29,765 nt of DNA from RUG023 sp900315435 (GTDB lineage Bacteria; Spirochaetota; Spirochaetia; Sphaerochaetales; Sphaerochaetaceae). Below the pieces are notes generated by a model. It had not been told where the DNA came from, ran no database searches, and was given only the letters and a program-made list of their open reading frames with translations. The stretch is from contig CADAJJ010000024.1 in assembly GCA_902788205.1 (NCBI GenBank), positions 1 through 29,765 of the forward strand. The letters run 5' to 3'. Positions within the stretch are counted from its first letter, which is position 1. The number at the start of each line of letters is the position of its first letter. Shown one piece after another: positions 29,738 through 29,765 of the stretch. A program made the position numbers and the translations under genes.

Positions 29738-29765
29738 GAAGAAGTACTGGGTGTCCCTGAAACCG
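29672..29765 (-). CDS. C-terminal end of an unidentified gene (possible transposase), running off the window
   Basis: Only 30 codons plus stop are visible: '..FRDTQYFFYKIYENSRK', then 'PTQNWLSHKILI' and TGA. The basic, aromatic tail and the position next to tRNA genes and a tandem repeat would suit an insertion-sequence transposase, but I cannot name a family, and the frame could belong to another gene. The 69-bp tandem duplication starts inside this gene and preserves its stop, so the protein end is unchanged. Confidence 0.4.
   Translation of the reverse strand, partial: GFRDTQYFFYKIYENSRKPTQNWLSHKILI

Overview
The window is a GC-rich bacterial chromosome segment with dense, mostly unidirectional gene blocks. 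The likely source is a spirochaete, perhaps of the Sphaerochaeta group. This is inferred from two EF-G type GTPases close together, a solute-binding protein whose signal region ends in an 'FATGSKE'-like stretch instead of a lipobox, and the overall protein flavour. No rRNA or marker gene confirms it. Most of the window is ordinary chromosome. The most mobile-looking part is the last ~180 bases.

Layout. (1) 1-1131, minus: 5' part of ilvE, then nrdR upstream of it, with an ilvE promoter and a terminator-like leader hairpin between them. (2) 1304-1966, plus: an ACT-domain protein. (3) 1967-3966: a LysR regulator divergent from azlCD (branched-chain amino acid exporter), with overlapping divergent promoters around a palindrome. 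(4) 3935-4741, minus: an inositol-monophosphatase family enzyme overlapping the azlD tail. (5) 4824-9730, plus: a flavodoxin/ferredoxin protein (EFR1-like), mfd and trmB. (6) 9834-12902, plus: four tightly packed genes for secreted beta-rich proteins that end in a similar strand motif. This is the best candidate for an undescribed system. (7) 12903-14309, minus: an unrecognised 468-residue protein. (8) 14383-19272, minus: an EF-G-like paralogue without the catalytic His, a GreA-type factor and a canonical EF-G, each ending in a terminator. (9) 19339-21409, minus: an NADH pyrophosphatase (NudC) behind a CLC-type anion transporter with a non-canonical, CLC-F-like filter. (10) 21614-29316, plus: a LacI-type regulator with two operators 90 bp apart, then a complete Dpp/Opp-type ABC importer, a small DUF3592-like membrane protein and a glycerophosphodiester phosphodiesterase. 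(11) 29387-29539: tRNA-Lys and tRNA-Glu with their own promoter and a strong terminator, followed by an in-frame 69-bp tandem duplication at the 3' end of an unidentified minus-strand gene.

How the genes connect. ilvE and azlCD both handle branched-chain amino acids but sit in separate units. The LacI-ABC-GDPD block reads as one regulated uptake and catabolic operon, possibly for a glycerophosphodiester or another phospholipid- or polymer-derived compound. The EF-G, EF-G-like and GreA genes form an information-processing cluster. Several single-gene promoters place an (often extended) -10 hexamer 6-10 nt before the start codon with no Shine-Dalgarno sequence, which suggests leaderless or near-leaderless mRNAs. 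No stretch longer than 300 bases lacks a gene. All product calls come from reading motifs in the translated sequence. No database search was possible.
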